DNA of 64,000 nt, taken from positions 1 through 64,000 of the forward strand of contig NZ_WFGV02000018.1 of the NCBI RefSeq assembly GCF_010095445.2, given 5' to 3'. The stretch's first letter is position 1. The number at the start of each line of letters is the position of its first letter. A program made the position numbers and the translations under genes. The notes below the pieces were generated by a model that was not told the origin of the DNA, did not search any database, and saw nothing but the letters and a program-made list of their open reading frames with translations. Shown here one piece after another: positions 10,282 through 19,585 of this stretch. The DNA comes from Pseudomonas sp. TNT3. Lineage in GTDB: Bacteria > Pseudomonadota > Gammaproteobacteria > Pseudomonadales > Pseudomonadaceae.

Positions 10282-11546
10282 GCCTGTTTAAAGCTGACAC
10301 CCGTCCCACGTTGCGCTCGGTCATTGGCCGCGGTCATTTGGTTGTCGCGCTGGTGGCCCTGGCCATGGCCAGCGTCTCCCTGACCCTGCTCGGTGTATTG
10401 GCCTTGCGGGTCTATGCCGACCACAACCTGCACCTGATCGCACGCTCCATCAATTACACCGTGGAGGCGGCCGTGGTGTTCAACGACAAGGCCGCAGCCA
10501 CCGAAGCCCTGGCGTTGATAGCCTCCACCGAAGAAGTCGCCGATGCTCAGGTGCTGGATAGTCACGGTCGGTTGCTGGCGCGTTGGCAGCGACCTGAAAC
10601 AGGTCTGTTTTCCGAGCTGGAAGTCCAGATTGCCAAGACCTTCCTGGAAAAACCGATCAGCATGCCGATCGTCCATCAAGGCCGGGAGGTCGGCAGCATC
10701 GAACTCACCGGTCATGGCGGCAGCTTGTTGCGGTTCCTGCTCAGTGGCCTGATGGGCATCATGTTGTGCACCGCCGTCAGTGCGTGGGTGGCGCTCTATC
10801 TTGCCCGTCGGCAACTGCGCGGGATCACCGGTCCATTACGCAGCCTGGCGTCTGTGGCGCACGCGGCTCGCAGCGAACGCGCCTTCGACCAGCGCGTCCC
10901 CCCGGCCGACATTGCCGAACTCGACGACCTGGGCAACGACTTCAATGCCTTGCTCGATGAACTCGAATCCTGGCAAACCCATTTGCAAAGCGAGAACGAA
11001 ACCCTCGCCCATCAGGCCAGTCATGACAGCCTCACCGGATTACCCAACCGGGCCTTTTTCGAAGGTCGCTTGATGCGCGCACTGCGCAACGCCAGCAAGC
11101 TCAACGAGCGCGTCGCCGTACTGTTCCTCGACAGTGACCGGTTCAAGGAAATCAACGACAACTTCGGCCACGCCGCGGGCGATGCGGTACTGGTGGCCGT
11201 CGCCAACCGGGTGCGTGCGCAGCTGCGCGAAGACGATCTGGTCGCGCGTCTGGGGGGTGACGAGTTTGCCGTCCTGTTGACGCCGCTGCACAAAACCGCA
11301 GACGCCGAACGGATCGCCGATAATATCCTCGCCAGCATGGAAGAGCCGATCCTGATTCCGGGCGATGCCCACGTATTTACGTCCCTCAGTATTGGCGTCG
11401 CCGTTTTCCCCGATCATGGCGTCTCGCCGGGTGCGCTACTGCATGCCGCCGACGCCGCCATGTATCAAGCCAAGCGCCTTTCCCGAGGCGCGCAACACAC
11501 CGCAGAGTCGGAGCACTCTGCCGTCGCAGTTCAAACCAGGAGCTAA
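10278..11546 (+). CDS. yfiN: Membrane diguanylate cyclase YfiN/TpbB
   Basis: 422 aa. Order: N-terminal membrane segment (about 15-40), periplasmic sensor domain of the CHASE8 type (about 45-150), second membrane segment (about 155-180), HAMP linker, then a GGDEF domain from about residue 255. The active site RLGGDEF is intact, and an REDD inhibitory site lies five residues before GGDEF, so both c-di-GMP synthesis and product inhibition are expected. Translationally coupled to yfiR (ATGA overlap). Its activity should be repressed by YfiR and released when YfiB sequesters YfiR. Confidence 0.92.
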   Translation: MSLFKADTRPTLRSVIGRGHLVVALVALAMASVSLTLLGVLALRVYADHNLHLIARSINYTVEAAVVFNDKAAATEALALIASTEEVADAQVLDSHGRLLARWQRPETGLFSELEVQIAKTFLEKPISMPIVHQGREVGSIELTGHGGSLLRFLLSGLMGIMLCTAVSAWVALYLARRQLRGITGPLRSLASVAHAARSERAFDQRVPPADIAELDDLGNDFNALLDELESWQTHLQSENETLAHQASHDSLTGLPNRAFFEGRLMRALRNASKLNERVAVLFLDSDRFKEINDNFGHAAGDAVLVAVANRVRAQLREDDLVARLGGDEFAVLLTPLHKTADAERIADNILASMEEPILIPGDAHVFTSLSIGVAVFPDHGVSPGALLHAADAAMYQAKRLSRGAQHTAESEHSAVAVQTRS

Positions 11547-11551
11547 CCCCC

Positions 11552-12055
11552 GTGTTCTCAATGACCCAACGATCCCTTCATTTTTTCACCGTTACGCTGT
11601 TCATGGCGGTATTGGCGTTGACCGGTTGCCAGACGGCACCCCAGAAAGGCCTGACACCTGCGCAGATTGCGGTACTGAAACAACAAGGGTTCGAATTGAC
11701 CGACGAGGGTTGGGCCTTTGGTCTGTCCGGCAAAGTGCTGTTTGGCAGTGACGACGACAGTTTGAATAGCGCCAGCACCGACATCGTTGAGCGCATCGGC
11801 AAGGCGCTTCTAGGCGTCGGAATCAATCGGGTTCGGGTTGACGGCCACACCGACGCATCGGGCAAAGAGGCCTATAACGAACAGCTTTCCGTGCGTCGCG
11901 CGCGAAGCGTCGCCAAGGTCCTGACCACCGTCGGCATGAAGGAAGAAAACATTCAATTACGCGGCCTGGGCAGCAGTGTCCCGGTCGCCACCAACACCAC
12001 CACCGCTGGCCGAACCGAGAACCGCCGCGTAGCGATCGTCGTGTCCGCCGACTAA
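11552..12055 (+). CDS. yfiB: OmpA-like lipoprotein YfiB
   Basis: 167 aa with a lipobox ending LTGC, then an OmpA-type peptidoglycan-binding domain with VRVDGHTDASG and ENRRVAIVV. Outer-membrane lipoprotein that activates YfiN by binding YfiR. The GTG at 11552 is preceded by AGGAG at a good distance; the ATG at 11561 is possible but too far from that site. Its stop overlaps by a few bases the end of the convergent LysR gene, so there is no room for a separate terminator. Confidence 0.9.
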   Translation: MFSMTQRSLHFFTVTLFMAVLALTGCQTAPQKGLTPAQIAVLKQQGFELTDEGWAFGLSGKVLFGSDDDSLNSASTDIVERIGKALLGVGINRVRVDGHTDASGKEAYNEQLSVRRARSVAKVLTTVGMKEENIQLRGLGSSVPVATNTTTAGRTENRRVAIVVSAD

Positions 12056-12999
12056 TCGGCGAACAGCGTTTCCCGACTGTCACCCATCAACAAGCCCTGA
12101 TTCTTCTCAGTCACCGCGCGGATGTAATCCCACAACAGGGTGATCCGCTTGAGCTTCCTCAAATCCTCCCGGCAGTACATCCAGAACTGCCGGGTGATGT
12201 TGATTTCTTCCGGCAACACCGGCAGTAACCGTGGATCCTGGGCTGCGAGGAAGCACGGCAGAATCGCCAGTGACCGTCCTTGCTGCGCTGCCACGAACTG
12301 CGCGATCACGCTGGTGCTGCGCAGGTTGGCGCTGGCGCCGGGCAGTGCGTTCGCCAGATACAACAGCTCTGAACTGAACGCCAGATCATCCACATAACTG
12401 ATGAAGGCATGCTTGCTCAGGTCTGCCGGGCGGCGTATCGGTGGGTGTTTGTCGAGATAGTCCTGGGTCGCGTAAAGCTGCAATCGATAGTCGCAGAGTT
12501 TGCAGCACACATAAGGACCGTGCTCCGGTCGTTCCAGGGCGATGACGATGTCTGCTTCGCGCTTGGACAAGCTGATGAAGTGCGGCAGCGGCAGGATGTC
12601 CACCGAGATCGCCGGGTAGGCATCGACGAAGTGGCTGAGCTGCGGGGTAATGAAAAAGCTGCCGAACCCTTCGGTGCAACCCATGCGCACGTGACCCGAC
12701 AACGCCACGCCCGACCCCGACACCTGCTCGCACGCCATGTGCAGGGTGCTTTCAATCGATTCGGCGTAACCCAGCAGGCGTTGGCCTTCTGCGGTCAGGA
12801 CGAAACCGCTGGTCCGGGACTTTTCGAACAGCAACGTGCCCAATGCCGATTCCAGCGAACTGATGCGCCGCGAGACGGTGGTGTAGTCCACCGCCAGACG
12901 CTTGGCGGCGGTGCTGGCCTTGCGGGTGCGGGCGACTTCGAGGAAAAACTTGAGGTCATCCCAGTTCAACGAACCTAATGACGTGATGTTTTTTTGCAT
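12052..12999 (-). CDS. LysR-family regulator divergent from mmsAB
   Basis: 315 aa LysR-type regulator: N-terminal winged helix (LNWDDLKFFLEVARTRKAS, AKRLAVDYTTVSRRISSLE) and a C-terminal effector-binding domain. It is transcribed away from mmsA across a 150-bp gap, so by position it is the likely regulator of valine degradation here. In P. aeruginosa the characterised mmsAB regulator MmsR is AraC-type, so this is a different arrangement. An in-frame GTG at 13041 with GGAG seven bases upstream is a serious alternative start, adding 14 residues; the ATG at 12999 has no clear ribosome site but matches where the conserved sequence begins. Confidence 0.85.
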   Translation of the reverse strand: MQKNITSLGSLNWDDLKFFLEVARTRKASTAAKRLAVDYTTVSRRISSLESALGTLLFEKSRTSGFVLTAEGQRLLGYAESIESTLHMACEQVSGSGVALSGHVRMGCTEGFGSFFITPQLSHFVDAYPAISVDILPLPHFISLSKREADIVIALERPEHGPYVCCKLCDYRLQLYATQDYLDKHPPIRRPADLSKHAFISYVDDLAFSSELLYLANALPGASANLRSTSVIAQFVAAQQGRSLAILPCFLAAQDPRLLPVLPEEINITRQFWMYCREDLRKLKRITLLWDYIRAVTEKNQGLLMGDSRETLFAD

Positions 13000-13148
13000 G
13001 ATGGACCGGCTTTTATGTGCGTTCTTATTAGAAGTTTGCACATCTATACTCCAAAAACCGTCCGATCACCAATTCGCGACACACGCCTCATCTCAAGGCG
13101 ACTTTCTCGCCTTGGCTCCCTGATAACAACAAGTCCAGGAGACCCAAC

Positions 13149-14675
13149 ATGAACGCATCGCTCACGCCTAACGAAACCACCGTGCAAAAGGTCAAGCTGT
13201 TGATCAACGGCGAGTGGGTCGAATCCCAGACCACCGAATGGCACGACATCGTCAACCCGGCGACCCAGCAAGTGCTGGCCAGGGTTCCATTTGCCACCGC
13301 CTCCGAAGTCGACGCCGCCATTGCCGCCGCCCATCGCGCCTTCCAGACCTGGAAGCTGACGCCGATCGGCGCACGCATGCGCATCATGCTCAAGCTCCAG
13401 GCCTTGATCCGCGAACACTCCAAGCGTATCGCCGTGGTGCTGAGCAGCGAACAGGGCAAAACCATCGCCGACGCTGAAGGGGATATCTTCCGCGGCCTGG
13501 AAGTGGTCGAACATGCCTGCTCCATTGGCACCCTGCAAATGGGCGAGTTCGCCGAAAACGTTGCCAGCGGCGTCGATACCTACACCTTGCGCCAGCCCAT
13601 CGGCGTGTGCGCCGGCATCACCCCGTTCAATTTCCCGGCGATGATTCCGCTGTGGATGTTCCCGATGGCTATCGCCTGCGGCAACACTTTTGTCCTGAAA
13701 CCTTCCGAGCAAGATCCATTGTCGACCATGCTCCTGGTTGAGCTGGCACTCGAGGCCGGCGTTCCGGCGGGCGTCCTCAACGTCGTGCATGGCGGCAAGG
13801 ACGTGGTGGACGCGCTGTGCACCCATCAGGACATCAAGGCTGTCTCCTTCGTCGGCTCGACGGCGGTGGGCACTCACGTTTACGACCTTGCCGGCAAACA
13901 CGGCAAGCGCGTGCAATCGATGATGGGCGCGAAGAACCACGCGGTGGTACTGCCGGACGCCAATCGCGAGCAGACCCTCAACGCCCTGGTCGGTGCCGGT
14001 TTCGGCGCGGCCGGTCAGCGTTGCATGGCGACCTCTGTGGTGGTGTTGGTGGGCGCGGCCAAGCAATGGCTGCCGGATCTGAAAGCACTGGCTCAGAAAC
14101 TCACGGTGAATGCCGGCAGCGAGCCAGGCACTGATGTGGGGCCCGTGATTTCCAAGCGTGCCAAGGCGCGCATTCTTGATCTGATTGAAAGCGGCATCAA
14201 GGAAGGCGCCACGCTGGAACTGGACGGTCGTGACATCAGCGTCAAGGGATACGAGCAAGGCAACTTTGTCGGCCCGACCCTGTTCTCCGGTGTGACCACC
14301 GACATGCAGATCTACACCCAGGAAATCTTCGGCCCGGTGCTGGTGGTGCTGGAAGTCGACACCCTCGACCAGGCCATTGCGATGGTCAACGCCAACCCGT
14401 TCGGCAACGGCACGGGCCTGTTCACCCAAAGCGGTGCGGCGGCGCGTAAATTCCAGAACGAAATCGACGTTGGCCAGGTGGGTATCAACATCCCGATTCC
14501 AGTGCCGGTCCCGTTCTTCAGCTTCACCGGTTCGCGCGGTTCCAAACTCGGCGATCTCGGTCCTTATGGCAAGCAAGTGGTGCAGTTCTACACTCAGACC
14601 AAGACTGTCACCAGTCGCTGGTTCGATGACAACAGCGTCAACGACGGTGTGAACACCACCATCAACTTGCGTTAA
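13149..14675 (+). CDS. mmsA: Methylmalonate-semialdehyde dehydrogenase (CoA-acylating)
   Basis: 508 aa CoA-dependent aldehyde dehydrogenase that converts methylmalonate semialdehyde to propionyl-CoA in valine (and thymine) breakdown. Seen: INGEWVES at the N terminus, [16 protein letters not shown], the catalytic-cysteine motif GQRCMATS with Cys292, and QEIFGPVL near the C terminus. AGGAG lies just before the ATG. Followed after 10 bp by mmsB, its pathway partner. The divergent LysR gene suggests induction by a pathway intermediate. Confidence 0.96.
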   Translation: MNASLTPNETTVQKVKLLINGEWVESQTTEWHDIVNPATQQVLARVPFATASEVDAAIAAAHRAFQTWKLTPIGARMRIMLKLQALIREHSKRIAVVLSSEQGKTIADAEGDIFRGLEVVEHACSIGTLQMGEFAENVASGVDTYTLRQPIGVCAGITPFNFPAMIPLWMFPMAIACGNTFVLKPSEQDPLSTMLLVELALEAGVPAGVLNVVHGGKDVVDALCTHQDIKAVSFVGSTAVGTHVYDLAGKHGKRVQSMMGAKNHAVVLPDANREQTLNALVGAGFGAAGQRCMATSVVVLVGAAKQWLPDLKALAQKLTVNAGSEPGTDVGPVISKRAKARILDLIESGIKEGATLELDGRDISVKGYEQGNFVGPTLFSGVTTDMQIYTQEIFGPVLVVLEVDTLDQAIAMVNANPFGNGTGLFTQSGAAARKFQNEIDVGQVGINIPIPVPVPFFSFTGSRGSKLGDLGPYGKQVVQFYTQTKTVTSRWFDDNSVNDGVNTTINLR

Positions 14676-14685
14676 GGAGCCGGAC

Positions 14686-15573
14686 ATGAAAATTGCTTTT
14701 ATCGGTCTTGGCAACATGGGCGCGCCGATGGCGCGCAACCTGATCAAGGCCGGCCATTCGCTGAACCTGGTCGACCTGAACAAAACCGTGCTGGCCGAGC
14801 TGGAGCAACTGGGCGGCAGCATCAGCGCTTCGGCCCGTGAGGCCGCGCAAGGTGCAGAACTGGTGATCACCATGCTGCCGGCGGCTGTGCATGTGCGCAG
14901 CGTGTGGCTGGGTGAAGACGGCGTGTTGGCGGGAATTGCCAAAGGCGTGCCTGCGGTGGATTGCAGCACCATCGATCCGCAGACTGCGCGTGAAGTGGCC
15001 ACCGCCGCCGCCAAGCAAGGCGTGGCGATGGCCGATGCGCCGGTGTCCGGCGGAACGGGTGGTGCGGCTGCCGGTACGTTGACCTTCATGGTCGGTGCCA
15101 CGCCTGAGCTGTTCGCCACCTTGCAACCGGTGCTGGCGCAAATGGGCCGCAACATTGTCCATTGCGGCGAAGTCGGCACCGGTCAGATCGCCAAGATCTG
15201 CAATAACCTGCTACTCGGCATTTCCATGGTCGGCGTCAGCGAAGCCATGGCCCTGGGTGATGCGCTGGGTATCGACACGGGCGTGCTGGCCGGCATCATC
15301 AACAGCTCCACCGGGCGTTGCTGGAGTTCGGAGATGTACAACCCGTGGCCAGGCGTGGTCGAAACCGCACCAGCCTCGCGCGGCTATACCGGCGGATTCG
15401 GAGCCGAATTGATGCTCAAGGATCTGGGGCTGGCCACTGAAGCGGCACGTCAGGCACACCAGCCGGTGGTACTCGGCGCGGTGGCCCAGCAGTTGTATCA
15501 GGCGATGAGCTTGCGCGGTGAGGGTGGCCAGGACTTCTCGGCGATCATCAATAGCTATCGCAAGCCGCAATAA
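14686..15573 (+). CDS. mmsB: 3-hydroxyisobutyrate dehydrogenase
   Basis: 295 aa. Oxidises 3-hydroxyisobutyrate to methylmalonate semialdehyde, the MmsA substrate. N-terminal NAD-binding motif IGLGNMGAPMARNL, substrate motif DAPVSGGTGGA, and the GQIAKICNN segment carrying the catalytic Lys. The usual family length is about 295-300 aa. Ten base pairs after mmsA with AAGGAG before the start, so co-transcribed. The transcript would run through a REP pair to a terminator at 15741. Confidence 0.96.
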   Translation: MKIAFIGLGNMGAPMARNLIKAGHSLNLVDLNKTVLAELEQLGGSISASAREAAQGAELVITMLPAAVHVRSVWLGEDGVLAGIAKGVPAVDCSTIDPQTAREVATAAAKQGVAMADAPVSGGTGGAAAGTLTFMVGATPELFATLQPVLAQMGRNIVHCGEVGTGQIAKICNNLLLGISMVGVSEAMALGDALGIDTGVLAGIINSSTGRCWSSEMYNPWPGVVETAPASRGYTGGFGAELMLKDLGLATEAARQAHQPVVLGAVAQQLYQAMSLRGEGGQDFSAIINSYRKPQ

Positions 15574-15617
15574 AGCAGCTGCTGTTTTAATCAGGGTTGT
15601 TGTGGCAGGGGAGCTTT

Positions 15618-15710
15618 TGTGGCGAGGGAGCTTGCTCCCGCTCGAGTGCGCAGCACTCGCAAATGCCAGGTCCGCTTCGCGCCCCAGCGGGAGCAAGCTC
15701 CCTCGCCACA
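15618..15710. repeat. REP pair (REPIN), GAGGGAGCTTGCTCCC family
   Basis: Inverted arms containing GGCGAGGGAGCTTGCTCCC and its reverse complement, separated by about 45 bp that itself forms CGAGTGCGCAGCACTCG. Located in the 3' untranslated region of mmsB. Same arm family as the element at 35080. Confidence 0.85.
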
Positions 15711-15740
15711 GGGTGATCTATCAATCCTAAATAACCAATT

Positions 15741-15778
15741 TTCCGGGAGACCACGTCCAGTGATCTCCCGGTTTTTTT
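15741..15778 (+). terminator. Terminator after mmsAB
   Basis: Stem CCGGGAGA / TCTCCCGG followed by seven T residues. It ends only a few bases before the stop of the convergent cupin gene. Confidence 0.85.
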
Positions 15779-15781
15779 GCA

Positions 15782-16126
15782 TCAAGCAAACACGAAATAC
15801 TTGCGCACGGTCTCAACCACTTCCCACGTGCCTTTCATGCCCGGCTCGACCACGAAAATGTCACCCGCGCGCAGATGGATCGGCGCCATGCCTTCCGGGG
15901 TAATCACGCAGTAGCCTTCCTGGAAATGGCAATACTCCCACTTCACGTATTCCACATACCATTTGCCCGGCGTGCAGATCCAGGTGCCCATGATCTTGCT
16001 GCCGTCTTCGCTGGTGTAGGCGTTGAGGTTGACGGTGTGCGGATCGCCTTCGAGTTTTTCCCATTTGCAGGCGTCGAGTACCGGCAGCGGGTGAGTGTCG
16101 CGAAGAACGGTAATAGGTGCGGTCAT
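15782..16126 (-). CDS. Small cupin-domain protein
   Basis: 114 aa single-domain cupin of the DUF861 type, the fold also used by (S)-ureidoglycine aminohydrolase. Seen: WEYCHFQEGYCVITPEG and a later LRAGDIFVVEPGMKGTWEV, the two cupin half-motifs. The substrate is unknown. The start at 16126 has GGAG six bases upstream; an in-frame ATG 24 bases further upstream lacks one. Separated by about 100 bp from the MerR gene on the same strand, so it may have its own promoter. Confidence 0.8.
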   Translation of the reverse strand: MTAPITVLRDTHPLPVLDACKWEKLEGDPHTVNLNAYTSEDGSKIMGTWICTPGKWYVEYVKWEYCHFQEGYCVITPEGMAPIHLRAGDIFVVEPGMKGTWEVVETVRKYFVFA

Positions 16127-16233
16127 GTGGACTCCAGGCAATGGATGCAAGAACGAAGTCGCACCCTATAGCGCCCCTCGCACGATCAGTTGTCTGTGCT
16201 CGACATCGGGGTGTCCAGAAACGCGCAGTACCC

Positions 16234-16605
16234 TTAAAGACTCTCCAGCGGGCAATCGGCTCTGGCCTGTTCGATGCTGTGTTCGAACGCGACCAATTGA
16301 GCATGTTGCCGCCCTAACACCTCGATCCGTTCGCTGATTTCGAGCTTTTTGCTCGCGATGGCCTGATGCGCCAATGCCCAAGGCACTTCCTGCCCTTGAT
16401 GGCCGCTGAAGACCGCTTGCAACTCCTTCAACTTGAAGCCCAGTTGCTGAGCGCATTTGATGAAGATCAGCAGATCGATACTTTGCTGGTCATACACGCG
16501 GTATTTCCCCTGACGCTGGGGAGCAGGCAGCAGGCCGATTGCTTCGTAGTGACGGATGCTTTTGATCGTGGTGCCGGAACGTTGCGCCGCTTGGCCGATG
16601 TACAT
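16234..16605 (-). CDS. MerR-family transcriptional regulator
   Basis: 123 aa: N-terminal MerR winged helix (MYIGQAAQRSGTTIKSIRHYEAIGLLP, then YRVYD) and a short coiled-coil dimer helix. Overall like the regulators of heavy-metal or redox genes, but without a cysteine cluster typical of metal sensors; the single Cys in KCAQQLG and one near the C terminus do not form a known site. It lies 41 bp downstream of the NAD(P)H oxidoreductase gene on the same strand and probably controls it. Confidence 0.87.
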   Translation of the reverse strand: MYIGQAAQRSGTTIKSIRHYEAIGLLPAPQRQGKYRVYDQQSIDLLIFIKCAQQLGFKLKELQAVFSGHQGQEVPWALAHQAIASKKLEISERIEVLGRQHAQLVAFEHSIEQARADCPLESL

Positions 16606-16646
16606 GAAAAATCCCTTTTATCGAGTCGGCTGCATTATCGGCAGAC

Positions 16647-17222
16647 TCAGCCGCAGGCGATAGCCTCGGCTTGCCTGAGCCACCGCTCGCGCTGCGTCGG
16701 CTTGGAACCGAGGATCGGACCGAAGGTGAGGGTTTTGGTGGGTTTGATGCCACAGAGTTCCAGGGTGGTCTTGCGCATCTGATGCAGGCCGGGCATGCGA
16801 TAGAACCAGCGGTAGTACCAGGGCGGTGTGTCCATGGTCACCAGCAAGTGCGCGCTACGGCCGCGCAGAAGCTTGTCGGGAAATGCTTTGCCTTCGCGGT
16901 ATTTGAACGCGAAACCTGGCAGGAACACCCGATCGAGAAAACCCTTGAGCAAAGCCGGAATCCCGCCCCACCAGATGGGATAAACCAGCGTCAGTTGTTC
17001 CGCCCACAGGATGTCCGCCTGGGCCTGGCGCAAGCCGGCTTCCAGCGGTTGGACCTGTTGATAGCCTTCCCGCAGTACCGGATCGAAATCCAGTTGACCC
17101 AGAAACAACTGGCGCACTTCATGTCCGGCGCTCAACGCCGATTGGGTGTAGCGCTCGACCAGTCCCGCGCAGAAGCTGTTGCTGGAAGGATGGCCGAGAA
17201 TCACCAGAATACGCTTGCCCAT
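16647..17222 (-). CDS. NAD(P)H-dependent quinone oxidoreductase (flavodoxin-like fold)
   Basis: 191 aa FMN/FAD flavoprotein of the NQO1/MdaB/KefF group. Seen: LVILGHPSSNSF phosphate-binding loop, the LVYPIWWGGIPALLKGFLDRVF flavin-binding stretch and the following GFAFKYREGK. It likely carries out two-electron reduction of quinones or other electrophiles, avoiding radicals. The ATG at 17222 is preceded by AAGGA; the GTG six bases upstream is too close to that site. The next gene downstream is a MerR regulator. Confidence 0.85.
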   Translation of the reverse strand: MGKRILVILGHPSSNSFCAGLVERYTQSALSAGHEVRQLFLGQLDFDPVLREGYQQVQPLEAGLRQAQADILWAEQLTLVYPIWWGGIPALLKGFLDRVFLPGFAFKYREGKAFPDKLLRGRSAHLLVTMDTPPWYYRWFYRMPGLHQMRKTTLELCGIKPTKTLTFGPILGSKPTQRERWLRQAEAIACG

Positions 17223-17267
17223 TGTCACCGTCCTTGAAGAGGAAAGCGCAAGGGTAAAGTCTGCCCC

Positions 17268-18152
17268 TCAGGGGAGAGTCAAGGCGTTCAGCAGCGCCTT
17301 CGCGTATCCGGGCAGCAGCGCAAAATCCCGGGCGCACAGCAGCAGTTTGCGCTGGGCCCAGGGTTCTTGCAGCGGGACGCTTTTGAAGGGGCGTTCACCT
17401 GTCCAGCGGGTGACGGCGGCACGAGGCACGACCGCCAACCCGACGCCGCGAGCCACCATGCGCAGCACACCGTCGAAGCCATCGGCACGGATGCGGATCT
17501 GCAGGCGTGAACCGCTGTGCAGGGCTTGTTCTTCCAGGTAAATCGCTAAAGCGCTGCCGGCATTCAGACCGACATAATCGTGCTGCAAGGTGTCGCTGAA
17601 GCTCAAGGCTTCGAGGTCGGCCAAGGGGTGGGTGAGGGGCATGATGAGTACCAGCGGATCGTCACGAAACGCGCGGGTCTGCAAGTCATGAGTGTCGACG
17701 GCGTCGGAGATGATTCCGAGCTCCGCCGCGCCCTGGCGCAAGGCGTGGGTAATGCGGGCGCTGGGCAGCTCTTGCAGGTCAATGTCGAGGTTGGGGTGGG
17801 TGCACAGAAAATCCGCGAGCAATTCCGGCAGGTACTCGGTGATTGCCGTGGTGTTGCACAACAATCGAACCTGGCCTTTCACGCCCTTGGCGTACTCCGC
17901 CAAGTCTTGCTGCAGGCGCTCGGCCTGTTGCAGCAGGAGCCGGGCGTGATGCGCCAGTGCTTTACCGGCGGCGGTCGGCGTGACACCCCGGCGACCGCGT
18001 TGCAGGAAATCAATCCCCAGTGACGCCTCCATGGCGCGAATCCGTGCACTCGCCGCCGCCAGGGACAAATGAGTGCGCGCGGCACCGGCGGTGATGTTGC
18101 CGGTGTCTAGGACGTTCAGGTAGAGGCGCAGGTCGGTGAGGTCGAAGTGCAT
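17268..18152 (-). CDS. LysR-family transcriptional regulator
   Basis: 294 aa LysR regulator with an N-terminal helix-turn-helix (LRLYLNVLDTGNITAGAARTHLSLAAASARIRAMEASLG) and an effector-binding domain. Divergent from the TauE exporter gene across a 204-bp gap that holds a REP pair, and upstream of the quinone oxidoreductase gene on the same strand (45 bp). Either neighbour could be its target; the sequence alone does not decide. Confidence 0.87.
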   Translation of the reverse strand: MHFDLTDLRLYLNVLDTGNITAGAARTHLSLAAASARIRAMEASLGIDFLQRGRRGVTPTAAGKALAHHARLLLQQAERLQQDLAEYAKGVKGQVRLLCNTTAITEYLPELLADFLCTHPNLDIDLQELPSARITHALRQGAAELGIISDAVDTHDLQTRAFRDDPLVLIMPLTHPLADLEALSFSDTLQHDYVGLNAGSALAIYLEEQALHSGSRLQIRIRADGFDGVLRMVARGVGLAVVPRAAVTRWTGERPFKSVPLQEPWAQRKLLLCARDFALLPGYAKALLNALTLP

Positions 18153-18186
18153 GGTTTTTCCATGAGTTTATGTTGCCTGAGCTGTC

Positions 18187-18256
18187 GCTATCGCGAGCAG
18201 GCTCGCTCCTACAGTGGAATGCGATCAAATGTGGGAGCGAGCCTGCTCGCGATGGC
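18187..18256. repeat. REP pair (REPIN), GCGAGCAGGCTCGC family
   Basis: Arms ATCGCGAGCAGGCTCGCTCC and GGGAGCGAGCCTGCTCGCGAT as an inverted pair with a 23-bp centre. Lies between the divergent LysR and TauE genes, so it occupies the promoter region. Confidence 0.85.
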
Positions 18257-18356
18257 GTCATTAGCTAGACAGAAAATCAAAGCCTCAATCAAATCAAGAG
18301 GCAACCTCAGTATAAGCCAGCTTTTCAACTTCCCCGCCCATCTCCACCATAACCCC

Positions 18357-19121
18357 ATGAATACTCTCGTCGCGTTCTACCAGAATCTCGGCCTGGCCCT
18401 GTCGCTGATGGTCATCGCCACCTTCCTCCTGGCCGGCATGATCAAAGGCGTGATCGGCCTCGGCCTCCCGACCATCGCCATGGGTTTGCTCGGTCTGGCT
18501 ATGGCTCCTTCGCAGGCTGCTGCGCTGTTGATCATTCCTGCGACATTGACCAACGTCTGGCAACTGGCATTCGGTGGTCATCTGCATCGATTGATCAAAC
18601 GGTTGTGGCCGATGTTGCTGGCGATTTTCATCGGCACGGGCGCGGGCACGCTGTGGATCGGCATGGCCGGTGGGCATTGGGTCGTACGAGGATTGGGCGC
18701 AGCGTTGCTGCTGTATGCGTTGAGCGGCTTGTTGCTGCCGACCTTGCACGTCGCCCCGCGCACGGAGCGCTGGCTGGGTCCGCTCTGTGGCGTACTGACG
18801 GGCGTCATCACCTCGGCCACCGGCGTGTTCGTGATTCCAGCCGTGCCGTATCTGCAAGCGCTGGGGTTGAACAAGGATGAGTTGGTGCAAGCGCTGGGGC
18901 TGTCATTCACCGTCTCGACCCTCGCGCTGGCCAGCGGCCTGCTGTGGCGCGGCGCCCTCGGTGGAGGCGAGTTGAGCGCGTCGCTGCTGGCGTTGATCCC
19001 GGCAGTCGCCGGCATGCTGCTGGGTCAATGGTTACGCCAGCGCATCAGCGCCCCGTTGTTCAAGCGTGTTTTCTTCATTGGCCTCGGCGTGCTCGGCGGC
19101 CATTTGCTGATTAACGGCTAG
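18357..19121 (+). CDS. TauE/SafE-family membrane exporter
   Basis: 254 aa integral membrane protein with about eight hydrophobic segments in two related halves, each with a conserved start (GMIKGVIGLGLPTIAMG; later GVLTGVITSATGVFVIPAVPYLQALGL). The TauE/SafE family exports sulfite, sulfoacetate and similar organosulfur anions; the substrate here is unknown. I use the ATG at 18357, since the longer upstream reading frame runs through the REP pair. The last 11 bases overlap the end of the convergent ABM gene. Confidence 0.87.
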   Translation: MNTLVAFYQNLGLALSLMVIATFLLAGMIKGVIGLGLPTIAMGLLGLAMAPSQAAALLIIPATLTNVWQLAFGGHLHRLIKRLWPMLLAIFIGTGAGTLWIGMAGGHWVVRGLGAALLLYALSGLLLPTLHVAPRTERWLGPLCGVLTGVITSATGVFVIPAVPYLQALGLNKDELVQALGLSFTVSTLALASGLLWRGALGGGELSASLLALIPAVAGMLLGQWLRQRISAPLFKRVFFIGLGVLGGHLLING

Positions 19122-19425
19122 CGGATGACGGGCTGAGCATATCAATGGCGCGGATATCGAAATCACGCTCCAGATACTCCATGCGCATCTCCCGAAACTT
19201 CGCCATGTGCGGCAGGTTCGAGTGCACGTCGAGGTGAGCCTGGGACTGCCAGATCTCATAGAAGATAAACAGTGTCGGGTCCTGTTTATCGCGCAGCATG
19301 TGGTACTCGATGCAACCCGGTTCGGCGCGGCTCGCTTGCACATAGCCGCTGAAAAGCGCCTCGAACGCGTCCGCCTTTTCCGGACGGGTCTTGGCCTGCA
19401 GGATGAAGCCTTGAATCTCACTCAC
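19111..19425 (-). CDS. Antibiotic-biosynthesis-monooxygenase (ABM) domain protein, YgiN-like
   Basis: 104 aa ferredoxin-like ABM domain: FILQAKTRPEKADAFEALF, EPGCIEYHMLRDKQDPTLFIFYEIW and HMAKF. The fold includes the quinol monooxygenase YgiN of E. coli. GTG start with GAGG eight bases upstream. Divergent from the mdaB-like gene across 160 bp; in E. coli ygiN and mdaB are neighbours too, so a shared quinone role is likely by context. Confidence 0.85.
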   Translation of the reverse strand: MSEIQGFILQAKTRPEKADAFEALFSGYVQASRAEPGCIEYHMLRDKQDPTLFIFYEIWQSQAHLDVHSNLPHMAKFREMRMEYLERDFDIRAIDMLSPSSASR

Positions 19426-19585
19426 TAAAAAATCCTCGATTAAGAATGAGTGCCAGTCTAAAGCAACAATACGCGGTCGATTCGTGCGTACAGGTCAAAT
19501 GAGTTTTGCGAATTCAGCGGTTACTCCGCGCGAGGCCGGTCGATATTCTGCCGCCATCGAATTCCAGACCTTATGAGAACTCCCC

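Noticed and set aside
13044..15179. 711-aa minus-strand open frame across mmsA and mmsB
   Set aside because: Exact antisense of two well-conserved enzymes; composition of a shadow frame and no domain resemblance.
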